38,936 nt of DNA from positions 1 through 38,936 of the forward strand of contig JALQYE010000014.1 of the NCBI GenBank assembly GCA_023254245.1, given 5' to 3'. Each line of letters starts with the position of its first letter. Position 1 is the stretch's first letter. Shown in pieces: positions 7,732-15,232 of this stretch. The position numbers were made by a program, and so were the translations under genes. The notes under the pieces are model-generated. The model worked only from the letters and a program-made list of their open reading frames with translations. It searched no databases and had not been told where the DNA came from. This DNA is from Emticicia sp. (GTDB taxonomy: Bacteria > Bacteroidota > Bacteroidia > Cytophagales > Spirosomataceae).

Positions 7732-9909
7732 TCAAAAACGGGTAGAAACCGATACATTTAGGCTTCGGCCATCAGATGCCCAAATTCCAGGGCCAGGATA
7801 GAACTGCGGACGCTTCGTAAAGTACTGTTTATCAGCAGCATTATTGAGATTAAATTTAAGCAAAAGTTTGCTCGAAATTCGGTAAGTAGCATTGAAATCT
7901 AAGATACCGTAAGCAGGAACCAGTCCGACACTTCCGTTGGCCGACGGTTGAATGGTATTGAGGGCATCAGCGTAACTTTTGGCAGTGTAACTAAACAAAC
8001 TTGTAAGGCTTAGTTTTCTATAGCGGAAGGTTAGACCATTACGACTAATAACTTGTGGGGTACTTTCTACAAAGTTTCCTTTGATACTCACATTTTTTTC
8101 GCCCGAACGAATCTCAGCACTTAAATATCGGGCATCCATCAATGAATTTGACGTAAAAACTGAGAAATTAGCTTTTTCATTAATTCTCACGTAATATTCA
8201 GCAAACATTTCCAATCCTTTCGTAAATGAATCGCCGATATTGGTACGTAAAATTTGGAAAATTCCGTTTTCGTCAGTCTGTGCCAAAGTTCCGAGTCGGT
8301 TTTTGTAAAGCAACTGAAAATACGTTAGTTCGAGTCTTAGTGTTTCAAAATTCCCTCTATACCCCACTTCCAAGTTATATCCGCTGGCGTCTTTCAGATT
8401 ATCAGAAGATTTCTCGTAAATAGATGCAGGAATAATATCTTTAAAAATCACAGGTCGATATGCTTGTGAGAAACCAGCATAAAGATTTTGGTTAGAATTG
8501 AGCTGATAATCAGTATTTAAGCCAAACAATGGAAAACGGTGTGGAATGGCATCGGGAAATTTTGAAGCATCATAATAACTAATCATACCCGACATGCGAG
8601 ATTCACCCGATTCGATTCTGAAACCTGGTGAAACTGCAAATTTTGACATAAGATAAATACGATTTTCTACAAAAAAGGCAATATTTTGTGTTTTGAAATG
8701 CAAATCACGCCCCCAGTTTCCTACGATACTCAAGTCAAAATCGCTTCCTGTTGTTCCTTTTCCTTGCTGACGACGGTGTAAATCATTATTCATCAGTTGT
8801 ATGCCTCCTACTAAAGTTGATGGTAGCTTCCCGACACTATATTCGTGCAAAACACGCAATTCAGAAGTATAGCTGTGATAATTATCAATATCCACTTGAC
8901 GGTTGGCGTATTGGAGCGTAACAGGGTCTATTTTATCAATAACATCAGCGGTTTTATCAAACATTACACTGTTTCGGCTACCCAAAACTGCCGATGTCAC
9001 CCACGAAAGTTTCGTACGATTTCCCAAAGACCAATTGAACGCAACCGACGGCACATAAATATCAGGGCTATAAAAATTTCTTGAACGAATAGAAGCTCTT
9101 GGATTAGCCGCAAACATGGCATCGGTTTGCTGGCCTGCCAACTGAAAAACGTATTTTGAGTGTGATAAATCGGCTTTTATTGATAGATTTTGGCTCGGAC
9201 GATACGTGATTTGTGTCGAAAAAGCATCGTAATTACTACGGCTATTATCACGATAACCATCAGAAACTCGTTTGCTGTAATAGGCATAATAATTCAGCTT
9301 ACCGACTTGTCCACCAACGGCATTGTAGGTACTCAATAAACCAAATGAACCTACACTATTAGTGCTTTCAAAAGCAATAACCTTGGTCGAATCGCCCTGT
9401 TTTGCTACATAATTGAGCATTCCACCAAATTGTGAGCCGTATTGTAGCGAACCAGTTCCACGTACTAACTCAATGTTTTGAATAGCCTCCATGGGCATAG
9501 AATAGTGGCTGGCAGGATAACCATACATATCGGTATTGGTAATTACTCCATCTTTGCGTATATTAAACTCCCAGCCACGATGCGGGTCAAGTCCACGAGT
9601 TGATATATTGATTTGATTTCCTGAGCCATCCATATCATAGACAAAAACACCAGGTACTTTTGCAAAAATTTGACGTGGAGTTTTTTCGGCAATATTGGCA
9701 TCTAAACCTTGTACATTAATCATTTCGGTCTTTTTCCCACCATAAAGGAAAGTTCCTTTTGTAGTTGGAAGGCTCTGAATATTACATTTAAATTGTTGTT
9801 CTCGAACCTGCACTTCTTCCAATTTCAATACTTTTGTAGAGTCTGATTCGTGTTGAGCAAAAGCCGTAAAAGGTAATAAAAGCCAAAGTATATAAATAAT
9901 TTTTTGCAT
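7732..9909 (-). CDS. TonB-dependent outer-membrane receptor, FecA-like
   Basis: From the start at 9909 the protein has 725 residues: a signal peptide ending at AFAQ, a plug domain over roughly the first 150 mature residues (RGLDPHRGWEF, then ELVRGTGSLQYGSQFGG), and a 22-strand-type barrel ending in aromatic Phe, the usual barrel-assembly signal. The plug resembles ferric dicitrate receptors. It lacks the long SusC-type N-terminal carboxypeptidase-like domain, so it is more likely a metal or siderophore receptor than a glycan importer. An in-frame start at 9945 is possible but puts extra charged residues before the signal peptide. It is the last gene of the 14862-7732 run. A role in supplying metal to the neighbouring haloperoxidase-like proteins is speculation from context. 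Confidence 0.92.
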   Translation of the reverse strand: MQKIIYILWLLLPFTAFAQHESDSTKVLKLEEVQVREQQFKCNIQSLPTTKGTFLYGGKKTEMINVQGLDANIAEKTPRQIFAKVPGVFVYDMDGSGNQINISTRGLDPHRGWEFNIRKDGVITNTDMYGYPASHYSMPMEAIQNIELVRGTGSLQYGSQFGGMLNYVAKQGDSTKVIAFESTNSVGSFGLLSTYNAVGGQVGKLNYYAYYSKRVSDGYRDNSRSNYDAFSTQITYRPSQNLSIKADLSHSKYVFQLAGQQTDAMFAANPRASIRSRNFYSPDIYVPSVAFNWSLGNRTKLSWVTSAVLGSRNSVMFDKTADVIDKIDPVTLQYANRQVDIDNYHSYTSELRVLHEYSVGKLPSTLVGGIQLMNNDLHRRQQGKGTTGSDFDLSIVGNWGRDLHFKTQNIAFFVENRIYLMSKFAVSPGFRIESGESRMSGMISYYDASKFPDAIPHRFPLFGLNTDYQLNSNQNLYAGFSQAYRPVIFKDIIPASIYEKSSDNLKDASGYNLEVGYRGNFETLRLELTYFQLLYKNRLGTLAQTDENGIFQILRTNIGDSFTKGLEMFAEYYVRINEKANFSVFTSNSLMDARYLSAEIRSGEKNVSIKGNFVESTPQVISRNGLTFRYRKLSLTSLFSYTAKSYADALNTIQPSANGSVGLVPAYGILDFNATYRISSKLLLKFNLNNAADKQYFTKRPQFYPGPGIWASDGRSLNVSVSTRF

Positions 9910-9985
9910 GATTTTCTCTTTAAATTCCATAGTAAAACATGGCAAAACCCTTCAAAAGGCTTACCTATTGATAAAATTTATTGTT

Positions 9986-10543
9986 TTAAGCTATTGAATA
10001 GATAGGCGGCGGAGCATTAACCGATTGAGGGGTGTTGTAATAGAAGGTGTTGATGAAAAAATTGCGACAAGGCAAGTCTTCTATCTTAAACCAAACCAAC
10101 ATTTTTGAGCGAAGTTCGACATAATCTTTCGCAAGATGCTTAGAAAACTCTAATGCTTTTTGGCTGGTAGTTTTATTTTTTTCTGAGAAAAGGTTCAGGT
10201 TTTCGTGTACTTCATTCATCAAAGCCATGATATTATCTCGGCTCAAATCAAGTCTTTTGTAGTAAGTATAGAGCGTGTCGCCTCGGTAAACCTGTTCGTA
10301 AGACTTATAAAATTCGCCTTCAAAAATAGCAGTGTTACCGTCAATAAGTTCATTTTTCCACTCTGATTGATAGGGTAACGACAACTGCATTTTAAAAACT
10401 AATTTATCGCCTTCAACCTCTACAAAACTTGTAGCTTTTACTCGATGCCCTTCCTGCCATTCATTCAACAAAAAAATGAACGTAAAGCCCAGTGCATTAC
10501 AAAACAATAGGCCAAGAAGTACTATGGATACCAGTTTTTTCAG
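9986..10543 (-). CDS. Membrane-anchored or secreted protein of unknown function, probable non-AUG start
   Basis: I do not recognise this family. No ATG gives a sensible N-terminus: the first usable conventional start is TTG at 10507. The frame is open up to a stop at 10547-10549, and the residues from CTG at 10543 read KKLVSIVLLGLLF, a classical signal-anchor start. Starting there gives 185 residues with one N-terminal membrane segment (about 2-27), then a soluble domain rich in charged and aromatic residues with a helical middle and a Pro-rich C-terminus. A CTG start, or an unseen frameshift upstream, are the two explanations. It lies 76 bp before the TonB receptor gene on the same strand and may be co-transcribed with it. 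Confidence 0.6.
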   Translation of the reverse strand: MKKLVSIVLLGLLFCNALGFTFIFLLNEWQEGHRVKATSFVEVEGDKLVFKMQLSLPYQSEWKNELIDGNTAIFEGEFYKSYEQVYRGDTLYTYYKRLDLSRDNIMALMNEVHENLNLFSEKNKTTSQKALEFSKHLAKDYVELRSKMLVWFKIEDLPCRNFFINTFYYNTPQSVNAPPPIYSIA

Positions 10544-10600
10544 AAATTATATCGAAAGTAATTTCACAAAACTAACAGAATTTTATCAGTCTTGCGGGAG

Positions 10601-10664
10601 TTTTAGCAAAGAATGTAATAAAACCAACAAAAAAACATGAGTTTTGTCACATTCTTTACTAAAA
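10601..10664 (-). terminator. Long hairpin after the second beta-barrel gene
   Basis: TTTTAG plus AAAGAATGT (10601-10616) pairs with ACATTCTTT plus CTAAAA (10649-10664), 15 pairs with one mismatch and a 32-nt loop. It lies 16 bp beyond the stop of the barrel gene. There is no clear T-run on the minus strand, so it could also be an RNA-stability element. Confidence 0.45.
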
Positions 10665-10680
10665 TCAGCTTCGGTATAAT

Positions 10681-11742
10681 TTAGAAGCGATAGGCGTAAG
10701 TAGCCGTAACAAAGTAATCAGCAAAGGCAGCATCACCTTCTTTAAAGCCATTGGCTGTCCAAGTTGGGATACGATTTCTAACTACCGCATAAGGAGCAGC
10801 TACCAAGAAAGAGCTATGATGTCCGCTCCAGATAATACCAGGTTCAACCGAAACGATATATCCAGGGCGACGAGAACCCGCACTTCCACCGATTGCATCA
10901 ACCGCAGGAAGACCCTCAACACGACCACCTAAACTAACTGCAATATTCTTTTTAGGGAAAAGACCGTAAGTCATACCTACACGTCCACCAAATTGGTCAG
11001 GAACAGAAAGATTGGTTAATGTATTTAACTCTTTTGGGCTAAATAAATAAAAACCATTGAAGTACAAATTAGCCTTTTTAAACAAAGAATAATATCCTTG
11101 AACTTCGATGCTTTCGCCCCAACCGCTATCACCTAATTGAATTGATTGGTCAACGGCCTTTACCTGAATATATTCTTTTTTATCTTTATCCAGTTTATGG
11201 AACTCATCTTGCACATTGGCATTGCCCGTTGGGGCTTTAATTCCTACACCTATGGCGATATTACCCTTAAGATGAGTCATTGGATTAAACAACCAATAAG
11301 AAGCCGATAAACGCATATCTCCTACTCCTTTTGATTGTGTATGAAAACGAGGATTTGAGCCCGCAGGAGTGCCGTTGCCGTAATGTTCATAAAGCGACGA
11401 GCGGTCGTTGTACGAAAGTGGTACATTGAGTGTCACGTTAAAACGGTCAGTAACGGCATAAGTAAGGCCAAAATCGAAGTTATATGAATCGTTGATAACC
11501 TCAGTGTGTTGTTCAACACGTTGTTTTTGCTCTACTGTACCTACAAAATGCTTGTAAGAATGGAGTTTTCTGAAATTGGTCGATAACTGAAAATCGCCTT
11601 TGTGCATAAAGGCCGAACCGCTCGGGTTTCCGTTGGCGGTGGCCATCGAACGAACTGCAATACAACCTTGTGCAAAAGCACTCGGTGTGAAAGCACCCAA
11701 AACAACCATAAGAAGAGCTGTTGATAGTAATAGTTTTTTCAT
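10681..11742 (-). CDS. Outer-membrane beta-barrel protein, transporter-like (MetA-pathway/porin type)
   Basis: A 353-residue protein with a clear signal peptide (MKKLLL start, cleavage after AFAQ near residue 25) and then alternating polar/apolar strands with Gly-rich turns, ending in YAYRF with a terminal Phe. It resembles proteins annotated as putative phenol-degradation MetA-type outer-membrane proteins (PF13557-like); the match is by look, not by search. A single Cys follows the signal peptide. It starts 30 bp after the SnoaL-like gene, so the two share a message. A role in passage of small molecules across the outer membrane is plausible; the substrate is unknown. Confidence 0.75.
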   Translation of the reverse strand: MKKLLLSTALLMVVLGAFTPSAFAQGCIAVRSMATANGNPSGSAFMHKGDFQLSTNFRKLHSYKHFVGTVEQKQRVEQHTEVINDSYNFDFGLTYAVTDRFNVTLNVPLSYNDRSSLYEHYGNGTPAGSNPRFHTQSKGVGDMRLSASYWLFNPMTHLKGNIAIGVGIKAPTGNANVQDEFHKLDKDKKEYIQVKAVDQSIQLGDSGWGESIEVQGYYSLFKKANLYFNGFYLFSPKELNTLTNLSVPDQFGGRVGMTYGLFPKKNIAVSLGGRVEGLPAVDAIGGSAGSRRPGYIVSVEPGIIWSGHHSSFLVAAPYAVVRNRIPTWTANGFKEGDAAFADYFVTATYAYRF

Positions 11743-11772
11743 GATTTCTGCGTTTTTTTGGTTAAAAAGTAT

Positions 11773-12219
11773 TTATTTTTTTTCTGGAAAAGCCGAAACG
11801 TGTTGCTCGATAATCAGCCATTTTCCGCCACGTTTTTCAAAGACAAATAGATAGCGAACGGGCTTTTTTTCTCTTACGCCATCGGCATTATTTACATCAA
11901 AAATCCAAGTTCCTGAGCAAGTAGCCACATCGTTGAATAATCTCACTCGTTGGTCATTATTGAGCGTTGCCGATGGCTTTTTATCGACGAGAGTCTGCAA
12001 AAATGATTTTCTCTCATCGGCTGTGCTGGCGGCATTTATAAAAGTCGGAAAGAACACGGCATCGCTGGCATATTGAGCCATTAGGCCATTCAAATCACCT
12101 TTTACTAAACCAACGTGCCACTGCACAATTTGCTGTTCAATCTCTTGCTTGGCTGTTGCTTGTGCAAAAACATTCGCACCAGCTATCAGCAGGCTTATCA
12201 ATAAAAATAACTTTTTCAT
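11773..12219 (-). CDS. Secreted SnoaL/DUF4440-like protein
   Basis: The start at 12219 gives 148 residues with a signal peptide (cleavage near AFAQ/VFAQ at about 19), then a cone-shaped alpha+beta domain of the NTF2/SnoaL type: an amphipathic helix (EIEQQIVQWH), a second helix with the family's YASDAVF segment, and a curved sheet ending in KWLIIEQHVS. Such domains bind small ligands; some are enzymes, many are not. The secreted location, between a haloperoxidase-like protein and a barrel, is unusual for the cytoplasmic polyketide cyclases of the family. An in-frame start at 12261 is rejected because it would put a polar stretch before the signal peptide and would be translated from the hairpin at 12247-12280. 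Confidence 0.8.
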   Translation of the reverse strand: MKKLFLLISLLIAGANVFAQATAKQEIEQQIVQWHVGLVKGDLNGLMAQYASDAVFFPTFINAASTADERKSFLQTLVDKKPSATLNNDQRVRLFNDVATCSGTWIFDVNNADGVREKKPVRYLFVFEKRGGKWLIIEQHVSAFPEKK

Positions 12220-12246
12220 AATTTTGGAAAAGGAAAGTCTAATAGC

Positions 12247-12280
12247 ATCCTTATCCGTCAACTTTCTGACGAATAAGGAT
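12247..12280 (-). other. Intercistronic hairpin between haloperoxidase-like copy 3 and the SnoaL-like gene
   Basis: ATCCTTAT and CGTCA (12247-12260) pair with TGACG and ATAAGGAT (12267-12280), 13 pairs with one mismatch and a 6-nt loop. No T-run follows on the minus strand, so read-through is expected. It may set relative expression of the upstream and downstream genes or protect the message. Confidence 0.55.
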
Positions 12281-12314
12281 ACTTGTATTGTACAAAGCAG
12301 TTTAAAAAAATGGA

Positions 12315-13859
12315 TTAGTAACCCGAACCATCGGCTTTGCCACGAGCAATGGCATAATCACCGATTTTCTTACCATGCACTAAGCCCATTTCGCAATCAA
12401 CTCGGTAATGAATCAATCCATATACACGGGAGTTTGAAGCTTCTTTTGCTTGTTCATCAAATTTGCTGGCCTGGTCTGGGAAAATACTTGACAGTACCGT
12501 TGCCGCTGCTGATGAAAAAGTTGAGTGTCCTGATGTATAGGAAGGGAAATTTGGTAAACCTACTGATGTTTTTACGCCAAATTGTTGCGGACGTGGAGTA
12601 TAATAATAATACTTGGTTTCCCAACAAGCAATACCAGCGTCCATGAGTGCGGTTCCGACTAAGGCTAATGTACGAGCCATACGAACTTCGCTATATTTGG
12701 CTTCATGAGCAGCATTTGCGGCAGTACGGTGCCAATGACCTGGAGGGGTGTAACTACCTGCACCGTCAGCCCAATAGTTTGCAATACGTGCTTGCTCACG
12801 AGTTTGATTTTTTTCGATTACTTTCAGCTCATCAATATCTTTCTGAAACTCAGCCGAATTCTCTAAATAAGGAATAATTGGGCGAATTTTTTCGAGTGTT
12901 GGTCTATCAAAGTTCCAAGTAGTAACTGCTCCGTAGTTTGGCAACATCGGCGGACGAGCAGGTGTTTCTTGACTTACCCATGGGTTTTTCACGCCAATTT
13001 TCTTGGCATTTTCAACCATCCCTGCAGTCAATGCTTGGTTGTTAGCGGCACTCATACCGTCAACTTTTGCTTTTGCCATGATTTTTGCCCCAACAGCTTT
13101 ACCAAGTGCATCACCTGCTGTAATGTCGCTCGGCACATTTGCACCTGCCCAAACTCTTGCGTTTTTAGCTTCAGCCAATTTTGAATCTAAATATGGCACT
13201 TCACCTGGAAACATCGCAACTAAAATGGTATAAGATGCCGCTGCAACAACAGCATCTTCGGAAGGATAAGACGGTAAGTCTGAAACTGGCAATAAAGCTG
13301 AGATTGAGGCATCGTTTTTAGACGGTGCTTTACGATTGTATTTGTATTTGTAGTTCCAAGCACTCACCAAAGCATCGTATTGTGCTACGCTTAAATAAGC
13401 TAAAGCACGAGCGGTGTAGGGAGGATTGGCAAACGGGAATTTTGGGTCAGCTAAAGGATTAGCCGCATCAGGAACTGGGTATTTACCTTCGGCATTGGCT
13501 GCTGGAGCGAGGTTATACCTTGCAGCCAATTCACGAGCAATTTCGTTCCAACGATATACCGATCCTGCTCCCCAATAGACTACCGCTTTTTTATTTTCGG
13601 CCGTAACAGCTGGAAGAATTTTGTTTTTTAATGAATCTATCTCTTTCAGATAAGCGGCATCGTTTGAAGCTTTTGGTGCAGCTACTGGCACTTCGTTTGC
13701 AGAGCCTAAAACGTATGTTTTCCAAGTACCTGCTTTTTCGTCCAGACTAACAGGAACATACGCTTCTTTTACTGGTTCGGTAATGGTCTTATCGCAAGAT
13801 AAAAGTCCTCCAATTCCTAAAGGGATAGTAATTATGATATATTTAAGTATATTTTTCAT
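12315..13859 (-). CDS. PAP2-family vanadium haloperoxidase-like lipoprotein (copy 3)
   Basis: A 514-residue lipoprotein: hydrophobic N-terminus and lipobox GLLSC (Cys 22). It carries the most complete PAP2 signature of the three: KX6RP (K416, R423, P424), SGH (443-445) and full SRX5HX3D (S477, R478, H484, D488). It is more distant from copies 1 and 2 than they are from each other. The N-terminal half (about 140-265) looks like a degenerate second PAP2 domain, with PSYPSED at the position of PSYTSGH and a matching GKAVGAK helix. Known haloperoxidases also contain two related helical bundles with only one active site. The activity could be halide oxidation or phosphate-ester hydrolysis. It is 85 bp downstream of the first barrel gene and 95 bp upstream of the SnoaL-like gene. 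Confidence 0.87.
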   Translation of the reverse strand: MKNILKYIIITIPLGIGGLLSCDKTITEPVKEAYVPVSLDEKAGTWKTYVLGSANEVPVAAPKASNDAAYLKEIDSLKNKILPAVTAENKKAVVYWGAGSVYRWNEIARELAARYNLAPAANAEGKYPVPDAANPLADPKFPFANPPYTARALAYLSVAQYDALVSAWNYKYKYNRKAPSKNDASISALLPVSDLPSYPSEDAVVAAASYTILVAMFPGEVPYLDSKLAEAKNARVWAGANVPSDITAGDALGKAVGAKIMAKAKVDGMSAANNQALTAGMVENAKKIGVKNPWVSQETPARPPMLPNYGAVTTWNFDRPTLEKIRPIIPYLENSAEFQKDIDELKVIEKNQTREQARIANYWADGAGSYTPPGHWHRTAANAAHEAKYSEVRMARTLALVGTALMDAGIACWETKYYYYTPRPQQFGVKTSVGLPNFPSYTSGHSTFSSAAATVLSSIFPDQASKFDEQAKEASNSRVYGLIHYRVDCEMGLVHGKKIGDYAIARGKADGSGY

Positions 13860-13944
13860 CTTTCTAATTTAAGCTTTTGCTTGTTTTATTATTGTAGAGA
13901 AAGAGCGGCCAATACCTCGACTATCCTCTCTACACTTATCTTTT

Positions 13945-14862
13945 TTACTTCTTTTCGCTTTTCTTAAAATAATTTATTTGATACAACAAACCAACCGAAT
14001 AACTAAACGATTGTCCGACATTTAAGCCATCAATTACTTTAGCGATACGTACATTAAGTCCGACATTTTTAGGTTGATATTTTCCGTAAAAACCTACGCT
14101 TGTCGCAGTCATATTGTTAGTCGGAAAAGGCATATCATTACGACGAATATTATCACCACCTACGCAAGAAAACTTATCAACAAATGCCTCTGCTTGAATT
14201 CGGCTACCATCTTTGATATAACCTAATCTTAAAGCAACATCAGTAGCATTTGGTATACGTACTTCATTAGTATTATACACGCGGTTATCAGCCTGATAAG
14301 CATCACGGTCAACTTTGATATTGCTACGATACATATAACTGGCGTGAGCAGTAATATATAAACCCGATTTGTGGGTATAATTACCGATTAAACGACCAGT
14401 GACAGTTTTGGCTTGTAGACCGATTGACATTGGAAGAAAGTCAGGCACGTAATTCCCGACAGGAGTAGATGCACCTAATACACCATGTAACGATAAGCCT
14501 TTATCGTTTTTAACTAATTCGTATTTCAACCAGCCCGATAAATCTTGTATTCCTTTTTGCCCCATGAGGTTTCCTGCACTGGCTTTGGTTTGTACGTAAG
14601 GAAGACCTACAATGACGTTTAATTTATCAGTGAGCCCAACTGCCAACATTGGCATTACAGATTCGGTTGAGAGTGTGCCAATATTAAGGTTTTCACGCTT
14701 GAGGGTATTTTCCCAGTATTCTTTCCAACTGCTATTGTTGTAAGACACTGCCAAACATGCCGTCTTTTTTGGCATATAAATCACATCATGCGGCATTTGT
14801 GCATAGACACTTGAAGTTACGCACACCAATCCAAGTAGTGCGTATCGGAGCATTGTTTTCAT
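13945..14862 (-). CDS. Outer-membrane beta-barrel protein, transporter-like
   Basis: From the start at 14862 the protein has 305 residues: a signal peptide (MKTMLRYALLG..., cleavage after VYAQ near 22) and a barrel-like body with repeated alternating strands. It contains segments such as LTDKLNVIVGLPYVQ that parallel LTYAVTDRFNVTLNVPLSY of the barrel at 10681-11742, so the two are probably distant members of one family. A start at 14853 is also possible. A longer frame to 14958 is rejected since it adds residues before the signal peptide. This is the first gene after a 370-bp regulatory gap holding two TTCC-N8-GGAA elements, and probably heads the message that contains haloperoxidase-like copy 3. 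Confidence 0.75.
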   Translation of the reverse strand: MKTMLRYALLGLVCVTSSVYAQMPHDVIYMPKKTACLAVSYNNSSWKEYWENTLKRENLNIGTLSTESVMPMLAVGLTDKLNVIVGLPYVQTKASAGNLMGQKGIQDLSGWLKYELVKNDKGLSLHGVLGASTPVGNYVPDFLPMSIGLQAKTVTGRLIGNYTHKSGLYITAHASYMYRSNIKVDRDAYQADNRVYNTNEVRIPNATDVALRLGYIKDGSRIQAEAFVDKFSCVGGDNIRRNDMPFPTNNMTATSVGFYGKYQPKNVGLNVRIAKVIDGLNVGQSFSYSVGLLYQINYFKKSEKK

Positions 14863-14980
14863 TTTTCTTTGGTAAAATTCAGATTTGTTAATCAATAAGT
14901 ACAAGAAAATAATAGTATAATTTTTATTTAAAATTGAATTTTCACAACTACACAGCAAAGATGTATATTTTTTATTAATT

Positions 14981-14996
14981 TTCCAATTTAACGGAA
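14981..14996 (+). promoter_or_regulatory. TTCC-N8-GGAA element, site A (putative XRE operator)
   Basis: The sequence is TTCCAATTTAACGGAA, an inverted repeat of TTCC/GGAA with an 8-bp spacer that fits RWWWTWAC. It lies 119 bp upstream of the barrel gene start and overlaps the palindrome at 14992-15006. Confidence 0.5.
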
Positions 14997-15006
14997 AAAT
15001 TTTCCG
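14992..15006. promoter_or_regulatory. Perfect 15-bp palindrome CGGAAAA-A-TTTTCCG
   Basis: Seven-base arms flank a single A. It shares its GGAA half with site A and adds a further TTCC half on the other side, so three half-sites are stacked within 26 bp. Confidence 0.5.
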
Positions 15007-15140
15007 AAAGTTTTAATTCACTTCTACCAAGATACGTGCCAAATGAAAGAAAATCAACAAAAAAACATTAAAAATTATCTAATTAATATAAATAGAGAAA
15101 ATTAGATGAGTATAAAAATGGAAAAAATAAACTCATAAAT

Positions 15141-15156
15141 TTCCATAATTACGGAA
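15141..15156 (+). promoter_or_regulatory. TTCC-N8-GGAA element, site B (putative XRE operator)
   Basis: The sequence is TTCCATAATTACGGAA, with the same spacing and orientation as site A, 160 bp further upstream of the barrel gene. Confidence 0.5.
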
Positions 15157-15175
15157 TTTTAAATTATAAAACAAA

Positions 15176-15208
15176 AAGCGTTGCACAATATGAAATTATG
15201 CAACGCTT
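15176..15208 (-). terminator. Terminator of the LytS/LytTR operon
   Basis: AAGCGTTGCA (15176-15185) pairs perfectly with TGCAACGCTT (15199-15208) around a 13-nt loop. On the minus strand TTTTTGTTTTA follows. It lies 24 bp past the LytTR regulator stop. Confidence 0.8.
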
Positions 15209-15232
15209 AAAATGATATTTTGAGGAGAAATT

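Larger units (their letters stand above)
14863..15232. promoter_or_regulatory. 370-bp AT-rich regulatory gap upstream of the barrel/haloperoxidase run
   Basis: No gene is supported here. The gap contains two 16-bp TTCC-N8-GGAA elements (14981-14996, 15141-15156), a perfect palindrome overlapping the first (14992-15006), and the terminator of the LytTR gene (15176-15208). The DNA between 15010 and 15170 is almost pure A/T. This must hold the promoter of the 14862 gene; I could not pick a convincing -33/-7 pair. Confidence 0.6.

Noticed and set aside
13893-13934. Terminator between the first barrel gene and haloperoxidase-like copy 3
   Set aside because: TGTAGAGA and TCTCTACA pair over a 26-nt gap, but no T-run follows on the minus strand and the genes look co-transcribed; too weak to call.
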